From positions 1-20,451 of the forward strand of contig NZ_CP006995.1 of the NCBI RefSeq assembly GCF_001542815.1: 20,451 nt of DNA. The letters are read 5' to 3'. The DNA comes from Methylobacterium sp. AMS5 (GTDB taxonomy: Bacteria; Pseudomonadota; Alphaproteobacteria; Rhizobiales; Beijerinckiaceae). This document shows, piece after piece, positions 8,201-13,397 of the stretch; position 1 is the stretch's first letter; each line of letters starts with the position of its first letter. Position numbers and translations under genes: made by a program. The notes beneath the pieces are model-generated. The model had not been told where the DNA came from, searched no databases, and saw only the letters and a list, made by a program, of their open reading frames with translations.

Positions 8201-8705
8201 CGATCCTCGTCCGGACCTGCGACGCCTGAGCGGTCGTCAGTCGGCGCGTCGCGGCGGCAGCCCGGTCCGCGGCAGCAGCGGCCTCATCATGACGTTGCCG
8301 GTAGAGGCCGACGACCCGAGCGGCTTCGTCCGTCGTTGCCGCCCCACGGCGCACCGCCGCATCCGCCGCGCGCGTGGCTCGTTCCCACGCCTGCTCCGTC
8401 CGCACGACAGGATCGATCGCAGCGGCAAGGCGTGTGAAGGTCGAGGCCCGTTCAGCCACGAGGCGGGTGCTGGCAACGGTGCCCTGGACCTGCCGGTCGA
8501 TAGCCGCCTGTAGCCGAAGCTCGCTTCCGGTGGCGCGGTCCCGGGCTGCGCCCGCCTTCGCCATCGCAGCTTGAACCCGGTCCTCGGCATCGGCCGCACG
8601 ATCCGATGCCGCGCCTGCCTGCGTCGCAGCGGTCGCGTACCGGCTGAACCCCTGCTCAGCGCCCCGAGAGTCGACGACGAGTTCAACGATGCGGCGCTCG
8701 GTCAT
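5223..8705 (-). CDS. Phage tail length tape-measure protein
   Basis: A 1160-residue protein with tape-measure architecture, which sets tail length and is threaded inside the tail tube. Residues about 1-270 are Ala/Arg-rich coiled coil. Residues about 272-304 carry the family stretch QVNDAVTMLASGSSAFQVLA and TQGGQVYQIL, followed by a hydrophobic segment near 328-350. A long coiled-coil region runs to about 960. The C-terminal part has the lambda-type segment SGIFDDLFKAGNKGMAGFFD near 961-985 and a Gly/Ala-rich membrane-like tail near 1069-1136. I place the start at the ATG at 8705, which overlaps the previous stop (ATGA); the open frame before it reads as noise. The last 25-40 residues look out of character and overlap the next gene by 74 bases, suggesting a truncation or frameshift. 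No chaperone, tube, baseplate or capsid genes are nearby. Confidence 0.9.
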   Translation of the reverse strand: MTERRIVELVVDSRGAEQGFSRYATAATQAGAASDRAADAEDRVQAAMAKAGAARDRATGSELRLQAAIDRQVQGTVASTRLVAERASTFTRLAAAIDPVVRTEQAWERATRAADAAVRRGAATTDEAARVVGLYRQRHDEAAAAADRAAAATRRLTTAQASQVRTRIEGATGVRVEFGTDGRGADVAAYGAEMDRVRAKFVPLAAAQQAYRAQLAEIAQAARVGAISEAERVAALARTKNAFAGQVAAIRSTTAANDTVTRSVGLQAHEWQNLSFQVNDAVTMLASGSSAFQVLATQGGQVYQILQTGNGGVAGSLMAIRDRLLAISPLVGVFGLMAAGAVAAAAAAMSYANAQRDVRLALLGIGQAAGLSAEQVDLIARQAADAAKISVAAAREIEAAFLKSGKVYGDVFLQATVAAANFAKATKQDNGGPADFLTANLGNLGSGGYEALAKQAGNFDAALDAQVRALLDAGREADAQRVVVERFGQAYEKVGGQLTAFDRTLNALKSGFSGVWDAVGRATSGAERSSAEMLTITEAQIKNREAIARATNTDPAADQQYNALRERAARLRGEIEKTGEAVRSTSEATRNNIRALDKAAVNAAVPEMASLAQVRENLAKANAELNGLENGGGSSERIEAARKAVAALSAAERDYQVAGGAANMERAKANEMLRAGLQGLQAVTPEQKAEAARQQALAEAFGTVTTGQERSARAASAYNRSLAEQRAASDASSRSMDESTRTANEVARATAQTGKSVEYLTASRKVDEQIRAGVFRADERETKIKEQLQAQLSQVNQQAAQRKRTLDDQASAQEAVNARVAAGTMVSAQATRQVQNEIELRALGRERDAAAGETKTELARRYDELAAAQQRQLSAEDRTRVLSLSEDEDRRIALLQKEAELLGATTRQRQVAMAVLQAEQDLKRQGISATAPESTAYLDKVKLRADMDAAKSEYERLAQDISSAVSGIFDDLFKAGNKGMAGFFDSFARGFSRIGTRMLEQNLIAPLLGGQAGFAGGANPLDAIGKLFGTDGIKKAVNEGSQGGIFDAFSAWLKPAQGSDGKATGGFASSKLGSGLMSAGVGASIGYQSQSPLMGAVGGALAGAATFGPIGAVVGAGAGLIGGSLGCRPARKKDIENERHRRVREFAACDDADGSEPVPA

Positions 8706-9007
8706 TGCGCCGCTCCGTGCGCGAAGGACGGCGAGCAGCTGGGGCCTGCCGCAATGGCAATGGCTGCCACCCGGAGCAGGGCGGCTTGTTGCTCGGCGAG
8801 GGCTGAGGCAACGGCCGCGAGGCGCCCATACTCTTCGACCGGCATCTTGGTCATGTGGCGGTGGAGAGAGGATCGCGGGACGCCGAACCGATCGGCCACC
8901 TCCTGCAAGGTGCCGCCCGCGATGCGCGCTAACTCGATCTCCGCCCGTCGCGGGTGGTGCTCGATGAGGTTCGGCCGGCCGGGCTTCGTGCGAGGCGCTG
9001 GGGGCAT
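8702..9007 (-). CDS. Small helix-turn-helix protein (101 aa)
   Basis: Residues about 20-55 (RRAEIELARIAGGTLQEVAD then RFGVPRSSLHRHM) form a clear helix-turn-helix of the kind used by small phage and mobile-element DNA-binding proteins, including some terminase small subunits. The remaining 40 residues are Ala-rich with an odd end (GPSCSPSFAHGAAQ), so the C-terminal part may have been lost or shifted. The ATG at 9007 has GGAG 8 bases upstream. Its stop overlaps the tape-measure start by four bases (ATGA), so the two are co-translated; an HTH gene is not the usual partner of a tape-measure gene. It faces the 9138-9186 promoter/dyad region and could regulate it, but this is inference. Confidence 0.7.
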   Translation of the reverse strand: MPPAPRTKPGRPNLIEHHPRRAEIELARIAGGTLQEVADRFGVPRSSLHRHMTKMPVEEYGRLAAVASALAEQQAALLRVAAIAIAAGPSCSPSFAHGAAQ

Positions 9008-9137
9008 GCGGGTGCTCCGTCGGTGTGACCGGTACGGGGCCCGCGCACCCCATAGTGGGGCGCCTTCGGCATGTGCGGCGCTGGGTCAGGCCAGCGGCGA
9101 CCGGGAGAACATAAGGGGAAAACGCATCCCGACTATG

Positions 9138-9186
9138 TTGAGAAAAATTGTGCATTGTTCCATAATATTTAAATTATTTTTGGAAC
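9138..9186 (+). promoter_or_regulatory. Promoter and GTTCCA/TGGAAC dyad upstream of 9209 gene
   Basis: This is the most AT-rich stretch in this part of the window. A possible -35 TTGAGA (9138-9143) and -10 TAATAT (9163-9168) are 19 bases apart, slightly long. GTTCCA (9157-9162) and TGGAAC (9181-9186) form a perfect 6-bp inverted repeat around an AT core, overlapping the -10. The same arms recur upstream of the serine recombinase. The site could be an operator or a recombinase binding site. Confidence 0.45.
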
Positions 9187-9208
9187 GTGCGTAGCGGGAG
9201 ACGGGCGG

Positions 9209-9436
9209 ATGAGGCGTTTCAACGAGATCACTGCCGGTTTTCTGCGGATGCAGCCGGCCGGCGACCGCGGCCCCACCGTGCGGTTCCACGTTCAGCGCCT
9301 TCGCGCAGCACTCGCCGAAGCGGACCACGATGGCCCGGAAGCCATCCGCCTCCGCCGCGCTCTCGGGCGCCTCGCCAAGGCGGCGGCGGGCGTGGGCATC
9401 GTGATCGAGGGGCCGACCGATGCCCGCGCCGCTTGA
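9209..9436 (+). CDS. Small basic hypothetical protein (75 aa)
   Basis: A 75-residue, Arg/Ala-rich protein that looks helical, with a central stretch (RFHVQRLRAALAEADHDGPE then AIRLRRALGRLAKAA) of two amphipathic helices. The family is not recognised. The ATG at 9209 is preceded by GGGAG at a normal distance, and a promoter-like region with an inverted repeat lies just upstream. Its end overlaps the start of the PC4-like gene by 17 bases, so the two are translationally coupled. Together they form a short plus-strand unit in front of the recombinase gene. Confidence 0.6.
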   Translation: MRRFNEITAGFLRMQPAGDRGPTVRFHVQRLRAALAEADHDGPEAIRLRRALGRLAKAAAGVGIVIEGPTDARAA

Positions 9437-9695
9437 TCAGCACGTCGCCACCGTCCGCCGGACAACCCGCGAGGACGTGCGGATCAGCCTCCGCGAGACA
9501 CGCGGCACCGTCGGCGTCGAACTGCGGGTGGCCACGAACCACGGTCGGGGCCCGATGAAGGAGACCCCCAAGGGACTGCGCCTGCCGCCAGAGCGGTTGC
9601 CGGAGATGATCGCCGCACTGGAGGACGCCCAGCGCCTTGCGGTCTCGCTCGGTCTGCTTCCCAGCTCAGCGAAGAGCAGGCCCAGCGAGGAATGA
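9420..9695 (+). CDS. PC4/p15-like transcriptional coactivator family protein
   Basis: A 91-residue protein. Residues about 19-69 fit the PC4 fold: strands (DVRISLRETRGTVGVELRVA), a GPMKETPKGLRL segment like the conserved K-x-x-KGI-x-L region of PC4, then the amphipathic helix PERLPEMIAALEDAQ. Bacterial members of this family bind single-stranded or melted DNA as dimers, and are common on Rhizobiales accessory DNA. The ATG at 9420 has GAGGGG 7 bases upstream and overlaps the previous gene. It sits between two GTTCCA/TGGAAC dyads and ahead of a serine recombinase, so an accessory role in recombination or transcription is possible but unproven. Confidence 0.65.
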   Translation: MPAPLDQHVATVRRTTREDVRISLRETRGTVGVELRVATNHGRGPMKETPKGLRLPPERLPEMIAALEDAQRLAVSLGLLPSSAKSRPSEE

Positions 9696-9737
9696 CACGC
9701 GTGCATGGCGGCGGGCGTTCCAATTGACCTTGGCCTT

Positions 9738-9799
9738 GTGGAACGTTCCACGCGATTTCCGCGGCCGTTCCAAAAAAATCTGAATTGCATTTTGGAACG
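9738..9799 (+). promoter_or_regulatory. GTTCCA/TGGAAC dyads upstream of recombinase gene
   Basis: Two dyads lie in the 115-base gap before the recombinase. GTGGAACGTTCCAC (9738-9751) is a perfect 14-bp palindrome. CGTTCCAAAA (9766-9775) and TTTTGGAACG (9790-9799) are perfect 10-bp arms around a 14-base spacer, a total of 34 bp. That is the size and form of a serine-resolvase dimer site, and its place ahead of its own recombinase is like the res/rpsL-type control regions of Tn3-family elements. The arms match the dyad at 9157-9186. A repressor operator is the alternative. Confidence 0.5.
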
Positions 9800-9810
9800 G
9801 GAATGCGCTG

Positions 9811-10506
9811 ATGTCTGTGACTTCAATGGAACGGACGCGCCTCCCTGTGCTGATCGGCTATGCCCGCACGTCGACCCTAGAACAGGCTGCTGGCTTCGAG
9901 GCGCAGGCCCGAGACCTGAGAGCACAGGGATGCGAGCGGCTGTTCGAGGAGCGGGTCTCCGCAGTCGCCCCGCGGCCGCAGCTCGAAGCGGCCCTGGCGT
10001 TCGCTCGCGAAGGCGACACGCTGGTGGTGACCAAGCTCGACCGCCTTGCCAGATCCGTGACGCACATGGGGGCGATTATCGCGGCCTTGGAGACCAAGGG
10101 CGTGGCCCTGCGTATCCTGAACCTCGGCGTGGACACCTCGACCCCCACCGGCAAGCTCATGCTCAACGTGCTCGGCGGTGTGGCGCAGTTCGAGCGCGAG
10201 ATGATGCTGGAGCGCCAGCGCGAAGGGATCGCTGCGGCCAAGGACGCCGGCAAATACAAGGGCCGGAAGCCGACGGCGCGCGCGAGGTCGGAGGAGATCA
10301 AGGCACTCGCCGCGGAGGGCTTGAGCATGGGCGCCATCGCGACGAAGCTCGGGATCGGTAAGGGATCCGTCCACCGCGCCCTCAGCACCGGCAAGGCGGC
10401 GCCGGCCGCGGAGGCGCAGGCCGTTGCCACTCCGCCGACCAGGCCAGCACCGAGGCCCCGTATCCGCACGCAGGCCCCGGCAGAGCATTCATCGCGCCCT
10501 AGGTGA
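9811..10506 (+). CDS. Serine recombinase (resolvase/invertase family)
   Basis: A 231-residue protein with a full serine-recombinase catalytic domain. IGYARTST carries the likely nucleophile Ser21, and LVVTKLDRLARS (71-82) and LNVLGGVAQFEREMMLERQR, with the E helix, follow. A C-terminal helix-turn-helix (about 155-192, IKALAAEGLSMGAIATKLGI) binds DNA. The last 35 residues are a Pro/Ala/Arg-rich extension beyond the usual end at about 190. Such enzymes resolve cointegrates or invert segments through 2-bp staggered cuts. The ATG at 9811 has a weak ribosome binding site, and the dyads at 9738-9799 lie directly upstream, fitting autoregulation by binding at its own sites. The gene with SANT-like repeats begins 29 bases after it. 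Confidence 0.9.
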   Translation: MSVTSMERTRLPVLIGYARTSTLEQAAGFEAQARDLRAQGCERLFEERVSAVAPRPQLEAALAFAREGDTLVVTKLDRLARSVTHMGAIIAALETKGVALRILNLGVDTSTPTGKLMLNVLGGVAQFEREMMLERQREGIAAAKDAGKYKGRKPTARARSEEIKALAAEGLSMGAIATKLGIGKGSVHRALSTGKAAPAAEAQAVATPPTRPAPRPRIRTQAPAEHSSRPR

Positions 10507-10534
10507 GGCTTGGCGTTCCGCGACACTCTTACGG

Positions 10535-11131
10535 ATGAGTGAGGCGATGGGCCAAGCCAAATGCAAAACCCCAAAGTACATGCACCTCTTCTGCGAAGAC
10601 TGCGGCGTCACGATCGCAGAAAGGCATACGGTACAGCGGTGGAGCACAAGCGACGATATCGCACTCATAAAGCTTTATCCCGACTTCAAGGCAATGCCCG
10701 CTGCGGTTTCAAAGGAACTGCTAGTTTGTATTGAGCGATGCTATAAGCTGCGCCTACACCACCCAAGGAAACAATGGAGCGATAGAGAAAATCAGGTTCT
10801 TAGGAAGGTGTTTAAGCATTACTCGAAGGAGGAAATTCTCTGCCTTCTTCCAGGGAGAGCTTGGCACTCAATTGCCATGCAGGCGTCTAAGCTGGGGGTT
10901 CATCGTGTTCGCAAGAGACGAGGATTTAGCAAGACCGGCATAAAACTTTTTGACGATATATTCGCCCGTGCGCAGGATCTGAACTTCTCCCTCAGGGATC
11001 TTGATGAAGAAGGTGGCGTGAGAGGTTATTTCACCGATCTTGCGCCATCACCTTTCGTTCGAATTGATGCGATCGAAAAGGTGATCGAGGCGCTGGGCGG
11101 TGAACTTCAGATCCGTTGGGATGATGCTTAG
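10535..11131 (+). CDS. SANT/Myb-like DNA-binding protein, low-GC gene
   Basis: About 198 residues, with two tandem tryptophan-led repeats of the SANT/Myb type: RWSTSDDIALIKLYPDF near residues 34-50 and QWSDRENQVLRKVFKHYSKE near 84-103, the second followed by an ILCLLPGRAWHSIAMQASKL helix pair. A Cys pair (CEDC) precedes them. The C-terminal part ends in EALGGELQIRWDD, a form seen in phage and mobile-element regulators. Codon use is clearly more AT-rich than in the flanking genes, so it was probably acquired separately. The ATG at 10535 is favoured over an overlapping upstream reading into the recombinase; ATG 10547 is also possible. Role: likely DNA-binding regulator. Confidence 0.65.
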   Translation: MSEAMGQAKCKTPKYMHLFCEDCGVTIAERHTVQRWSTSDDIALIKLYPDFKAMPAAVSKELLVCIERCYKLRLHHPRKQWSDRENQVLRKVFKHYSKEEILCLLPGRAWHSIAMQASKLGVHRVRKRRGFSKTGIKLFDDIFARAQDLNFSLRDLDEEGGVRGYFTDLAPSPFVRIDAIEKVIEALGGELQIRWDDA

Positions 11132-11133
11132 TT

Positions 11134-11472
11134 CGCCGAGCACAGGCCGATGCCGTCGAGATCGAGGCGCTAGCGAAGCGCCGGCTGGCCGATAAGTACG
11201 ATGCGGCGAAAGGCGACGACCTTGTCGCGGGGTCTGGGCGGCCGAAAAACGTTCCAGACGGGAACGGTATTGCTAAGGCTACCGTCGCCGACCTTGGCCT
11301 GATCCGCAAAGCCATCCACGAGGCGCGCCAGATCCGCGACGCCGAGAAAGCTGAGTTAAATCAGGTTTTGGAGCGTCCCAGCAATTTGCTTGACCCGTCG
11401 GGCAAAACCCGCGATTTGTTCACCGTGCCGCGCTCTGCGGGTGAAACTCACCGCGACCGGCACATCCCCTAA
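11134..11472 (+). pseudogene. 5'-truncated remnant of a Rhizobiales mobile-element gene
   Basis: A 113-codon open stretch reads sensibly (EIEALAKRRLADKYDAAKGD, later VADLGLIRKAIHEARQIRDA) and ends at TAA 11470-11472. It has no usable start: the only codons upstream, back to a stop at 11122-11124, include no ATG, GTG or TTG. The peptide pattern resembles proteins common on Methylobacterium accessory DNA, in which this segment is internal and followed by another domain. Here the tail diverges after RDAE, so the gene is probably cut at its 5' end and altered at its 3' end. It starts directly after the SANT-like gene, which may mark the insertion edge. Confidence 0.5.
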
Positions 11473-11554
11473 AACCTGAACCGGCGCAGCCTGCATCCGC
11501 GGGCCGAACACACGCGTCTGCTGCTGCACACCACCGAGGCCCGCGCCTAGCGTT

Positions 11555-11581
11555 GGCCCTTCCTATTCGGATAGGACGGCC
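11555..11581. repeat. Small nested hairpin
   Basis: TCCTAT (11561-11566) and ATAGGA (11571-11576) pair perfectly around TCGG, and GGCC (11555-11558) and GGCC (11578-11581) add an outer stem. The rest of the stretch between the remnant and the next gene (11473-11655) shows no gene. Function is unknown; a transcript-end or RNA-stability hairpin is possible. Confidence 0.3.
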
Positions 11582-11606
11582 GCGCGCCGCCTGCCGATCG
11601 CGACCG

Positions 11607-11637
11607 ACCCGCCCTCATCCCGAGGCGCGGGTTTTTT
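11607..11637 (+). terminator. Rho-independent terminator
   Basis: ACCCGC (11607-11612) pairs with GCGGGT (11627-11632), and CCTC (11613-11616) with GAGG (11622-11625) inside it, with one bulged C. Six T residues follow (11632-11637). Stem, loop and T-run fit a factor-independent terminator for the plus-strand units upstream. Confidence 0.7.
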
Positions 11638-11655
11638 CATGCCTGGAGCCTTCCC

Positions 11656-11919
11656 GTGACCATCGACCCTTCAACCCTCTTCGACAGCTTCGCCTATGGA
11701 TTTGCCAAGACTGTAGGCTCAGCAGTCGCCACCGAACTCCTTCGGGTGCTGCCGAACCGGCTTCCATCCGTCAGTCAGGTCACAGCCGCCTGCGCGCGTT
11801 TCTCTCGGGTCCTCGACCCACGCCGCAAGCCGCCTGCGTCCCTTGCTCTGGACGGTCGCCGCAAGCCGCCGGCCACGTGCCGGCGGGGAAAGGGCCGCCG
11901 GAAGCCGCCTCGCCGCTGA
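11656..11919 (+). CDS. Small basic hypothetical protein with RRKPP repeats
   Basis: An 87-residue protein that starts with GTG at 11656 (GGAG 7 bases upstream). The first 50 residues look helical (TLFDSFAYGFAKTVGSAVAT then ELLRVL). The rest is basic and holds three copies of an RRKPP motif, in PRRKPPA, GRRKPPA and GRRKPPR, spaced about 13 and 15 residues apart, which suggests internal repeat expansion of a nucleic-acid- or membrane-binding tail. No known domain is visible. It lies just after a strong terminator, so it needs its own promoter, which I cannot identify. Confidence 0.45.
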   Translation: MTIDPSTLFDSFAYGFAKTVGSAVATELLRVLPNRLPSVSQVTAACARFSRVLDPRRKPPASLALDGRRKPPATCRRGKGRRKPPRR

Positions 11920-11990
11920 GGTCGCCTTCGTCACCCTCCGGCGACAGCATCACGCCGCACCTGTCGCTCGGCGCTCGTCAAGCCCGCCAG

Positions 11991-12025
11991 AACCCGCTTT
12001 CCGGAAGGAGGCGGGTTCATTCTTT
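11991..12025 (+). terminator. Terminator-like hairpin
   Basis: AACCCGC (11991-11997) pairs with GCGGGTT (12011-12017), and a TTCC/GGAA core extends the stem. A T-rich tail (CATTCTTT) follows. It lies 72 bases after the RRKPP-repeat gene and likely ends that transcript. The remaining stretch to 12177 shows no gene. Confidence 0.5.
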
Positions 12026-12123
12026 GCGGGATCCCGACGACACACGGCGATACCGAAACGCCCTTTCTCATCCCCCCTCGAGCGAGCCTGATGATCCGTG
12101 GCTGCAGACCGCAACCACCCCCA

Positions 12124-12152
12124 TTGCGCACCGCCTCGACGAAAAATTATCG
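12124..12152 (+). promoter_or_regulatory. Possible promoter of the toxin unit
   Basis: TTGCGC (12124-12129) and TTATCG (12147-12152) are 17 bases apart and lie 26 bases before the GTG of the 22-codon ORF. The -10 match is poor, but this short stretch is AT-rich against its surroundings. Low confidence. Confidence 0.25.
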
Positions 12153-12177
12153 GAATTGCTCCGCCCCGGAGGACATC

Positions 12178-12246
12178 GTGAAACCCAATGATCCCGAGCA
12201 CCTGAGTGCCTTCGCCAACCCGACCAAATTTGAGGATCAGGCCTGA
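12178..12246 (+). CDS. 22-residue ORF coupled to MazF-like toxin
   Basis: A GTG-started ORF of 22 codons (VKPNDPEHLSAFANPTKFED then QA) ends at TGA 12244-12246, five bases before the toxin ATG. It has one of the best ribosome binding sites in the window (GGAGG at 12169-12173, 4 bases before GTG). The peptide is acidic and starts like small polypeptides rather than random translation. It occupies the place of a MazE-type antitoxin but is far too short for the usual 70-80 residues. It may be a miniature antitoxin, a remnant of one, or a leader peptide that controls toxin translation. Confidence 0.45.
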   Translation: MKPNDPEHLSAFANPTKFEDQA

Positions 12247-12251
12247 ATTCG

Positions 12252-12686
12252 ATGGCGATCACCTTCACGCCGCGTCGGGGCGCGATCCTGATGTGCGACT
12301 TTGGGCCGGACCCGCTCGACCCTGCGACCTTCCCGCTCCGTGTGCCGCCGGTCTCGGCTGCGCCTGAAGTCTGGAAGCGCCGCCGCGTCATCGTCATCTC
12401 GGACGATCGGCTGAATCACAAGCACGGTACCGGCCCTGGCCTATGCACCGTGGTGCCCTGCAGTGCGACACCACCCAGAACTCCCGGTCCATGGGACGTG
12501 CCGTTTCAGGCCCGCTCCTATCGGTCCTTCACTCGCGATGTGTGGGCCAATTGTGCCGCCCTGCACCACGTCTCGCACGCCCGCCTCGATCGCGTCATCG
12601 CGGGGCAGGGCTATCGCGGGGATTTTTTGGCGGTGACAGATATGGAGCGCCTCGAGAATGGAATTCGATCGGCCCTCGGGATGTAA
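12252..12686 (+). CDS. PemK/MazF-family endoribonuclease toxin
   Basis: A 144-residue protein with the PemK/MazF fold pattern: FTPRRGAILMCDFG at the start, the strand RRRVIVISDDRL with HKHGTGPG, the TVVPCSAT strand that carries the conserved Thr, and a late segment VWANCAALHHVSHARLDRV like the V-x-A-D-x-x-x-x-x-x-x-R-L end of the family. These toxins cut single-stranded mRNA at short sites and are held inactive by an antitoxin. It is longer than canonical MazF (about 110) because of a loop near residues 20-40. A conventional antitoxin gene is absent; only a 22-codon ORF precedes it with translational coupling (5-base gap). A strong terminator follows. Confidence 0.82.
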   Translation: MAITFTPRRGAILMCDFGPDPLDPATFPLRVPPVSAAPEVWKRRRVIVISDDRLNHKHGTGPGLCTVVPCSATPPRTPGPWDVPFQARSYRSFTRDVWANCAALHHVSHARLDRVIAGQGYRGDFLAVTDMERLENGIRSALGM

Positions 12687-12784
12687 TTGTTTTTTTGTGG
12701 GCCGTGGCCCATATTCCGGGTGTCCCCGAAAGGGGCTTTGGGAGCTGGCATCCGTCAGGCCGACGAATTCGCCAGCTTCAGAAC

Positions 12785-12822
12785 AGGCCCTGCCGGAGCG
12801 ATCCGGTGGGGCCTTTCCTTTT
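12785..12822 (+). terminator. Strong Rho-independent terminator
   Basis: AGGCCC (12785-12790) pairs with GGGCCT (12809-12814). TG/TG wobble pairs and CCGG/CCGG continue the stem to 12 pairs around an AGCGAT loop. The tail is TTCCTTTTCC. It lies 98 bases after the MazF-like gene and is the natural end of that transcript. Confidence 0.7.
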
Positions 12823-12850
12823 CCGGCTGCGCCTACCTCAGACCGCGCCG

Positions 12851-12930
12851 AATTGCCCGCCGGGCAATTTCCGCGGGCCAATTTCCGAAATTCGAAATCC
12901 TGGAATTAAATGCCCCCGGCGTTGGCATTT
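12851..12930. repeat. Cluster of short palindromes in a gene-free stretch
   Basis: Between the toxin terminator and the end of the convergent HNH gene (12823-13030) there is no gene, although the composition is unusual. AATTGCCCG (12851-12859) and CGGGCAATT (12861-12869) form a perfect 19-bp odd palindrome. AAATGCC (12908-12914) and GGCATTT (12924-12930) form another. In between lie overlapping AATTTCCGAAATTCGAAAT-like repeats. A possible transcript-end element for the minus-strand unit, a REP-like element or a protein-binding cluster; the function is unknown. Confidence 0.4.
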
Positions 12931-13030
12931 CCGGCGGCCTGAAATTCTGAGGCGCGGAAAAATTTTATGCGAATAGCACCTATAACGATGGGCCCCCTTC
13001 GATCCCCTACACATTTGACCCGGGTATCCC

Positions 13031-13378
13031 CTACCCCTCGGCGGCGTCGAAGGCTTCGCCAGCGCGCTCAGTTCGGACGGCCGCCGTCTTCGCCGCGTGG
13101 CAGGCACCACACCTCACCCTGAGGTTTCGAGGATCATGAGGAGCGCCGCCATCGCGTAGCTCTCGGATGTGATCGACGAACACCCGCCCGGGCGTCCCCC
13201 CACAGTCCTCGCACCGCCGGCCACGTTCGAGGATGACCGCCTCTCGGGTCCGCTGCCACGCGCTGCTGCTGTAAAATTGCTGATGCGGCTCGGCCCTCGC
13301 CCGCGCGGCGTAGCCGGTTTTGGTCGGCTTGATCGTCCTGTAGTCGCCGGTCTTCAGCCTGTTCTTGTGGACCCGCAT
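13031..13378 (-). CDS. HNH endonuclease
   Basis: A 115-residue HNH nuclease of the phage and mobile-element type. The zinc Cys pairs are CEDC (56-59) and CGAC (90-93). The active site is in VDHI (Asp69-His70), Asn85 in RNLR, and His94 followed by Lys97 (CHAAKT), the standard H-N-H-x-x-K set. A basic N-terminal tail (HKNRLKTGDYRTIKPTKTGY) likely binds DNA. In phages such proteins assist packaging or act as homing nucleases; no terminase lies nearby, so the role is open. The ATG at 13378 has AGGAG 7 bases upstream, and it follows the previous gene by 19 bases as last gene of the four-gene minus-strand unit. Confidence 0.85.
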   Translation of the reverse strand: MRVHKNRLKTGDYRTIKPTKTGYAARARAEPHQQFYSSSAWQRTREAVILERGRRCEDCGGTPGRVFVDHIRELRDGGAPHDPRNLRVRCGACHAAKTAAVRTERAGEAFDAAEG

Positions 13379-13397
13379 CGCCGTCTCCTATTTCGAA

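Noticed and set aside
8706..9155. Upstream extension of the tape-measure frame
   Set aside because: It overlaps the HTH gene out of frame, reads as Arg/Pro noise, and the ATG at 8705 gives the usual ATGA overlap.
11553..12191. Plus-strand open frame of 212 codons
   Set aside because: It crosses two terminators and another frame with a ribosome binding site; the translation is Pro/Arg/Ser noise.
12443..12976. Plus-strand open frame of 177 codons over the toxin and its terminator
   Set aside because: Out of frame with the MazF-like gene and runs through a strong terminator; no family pattern.
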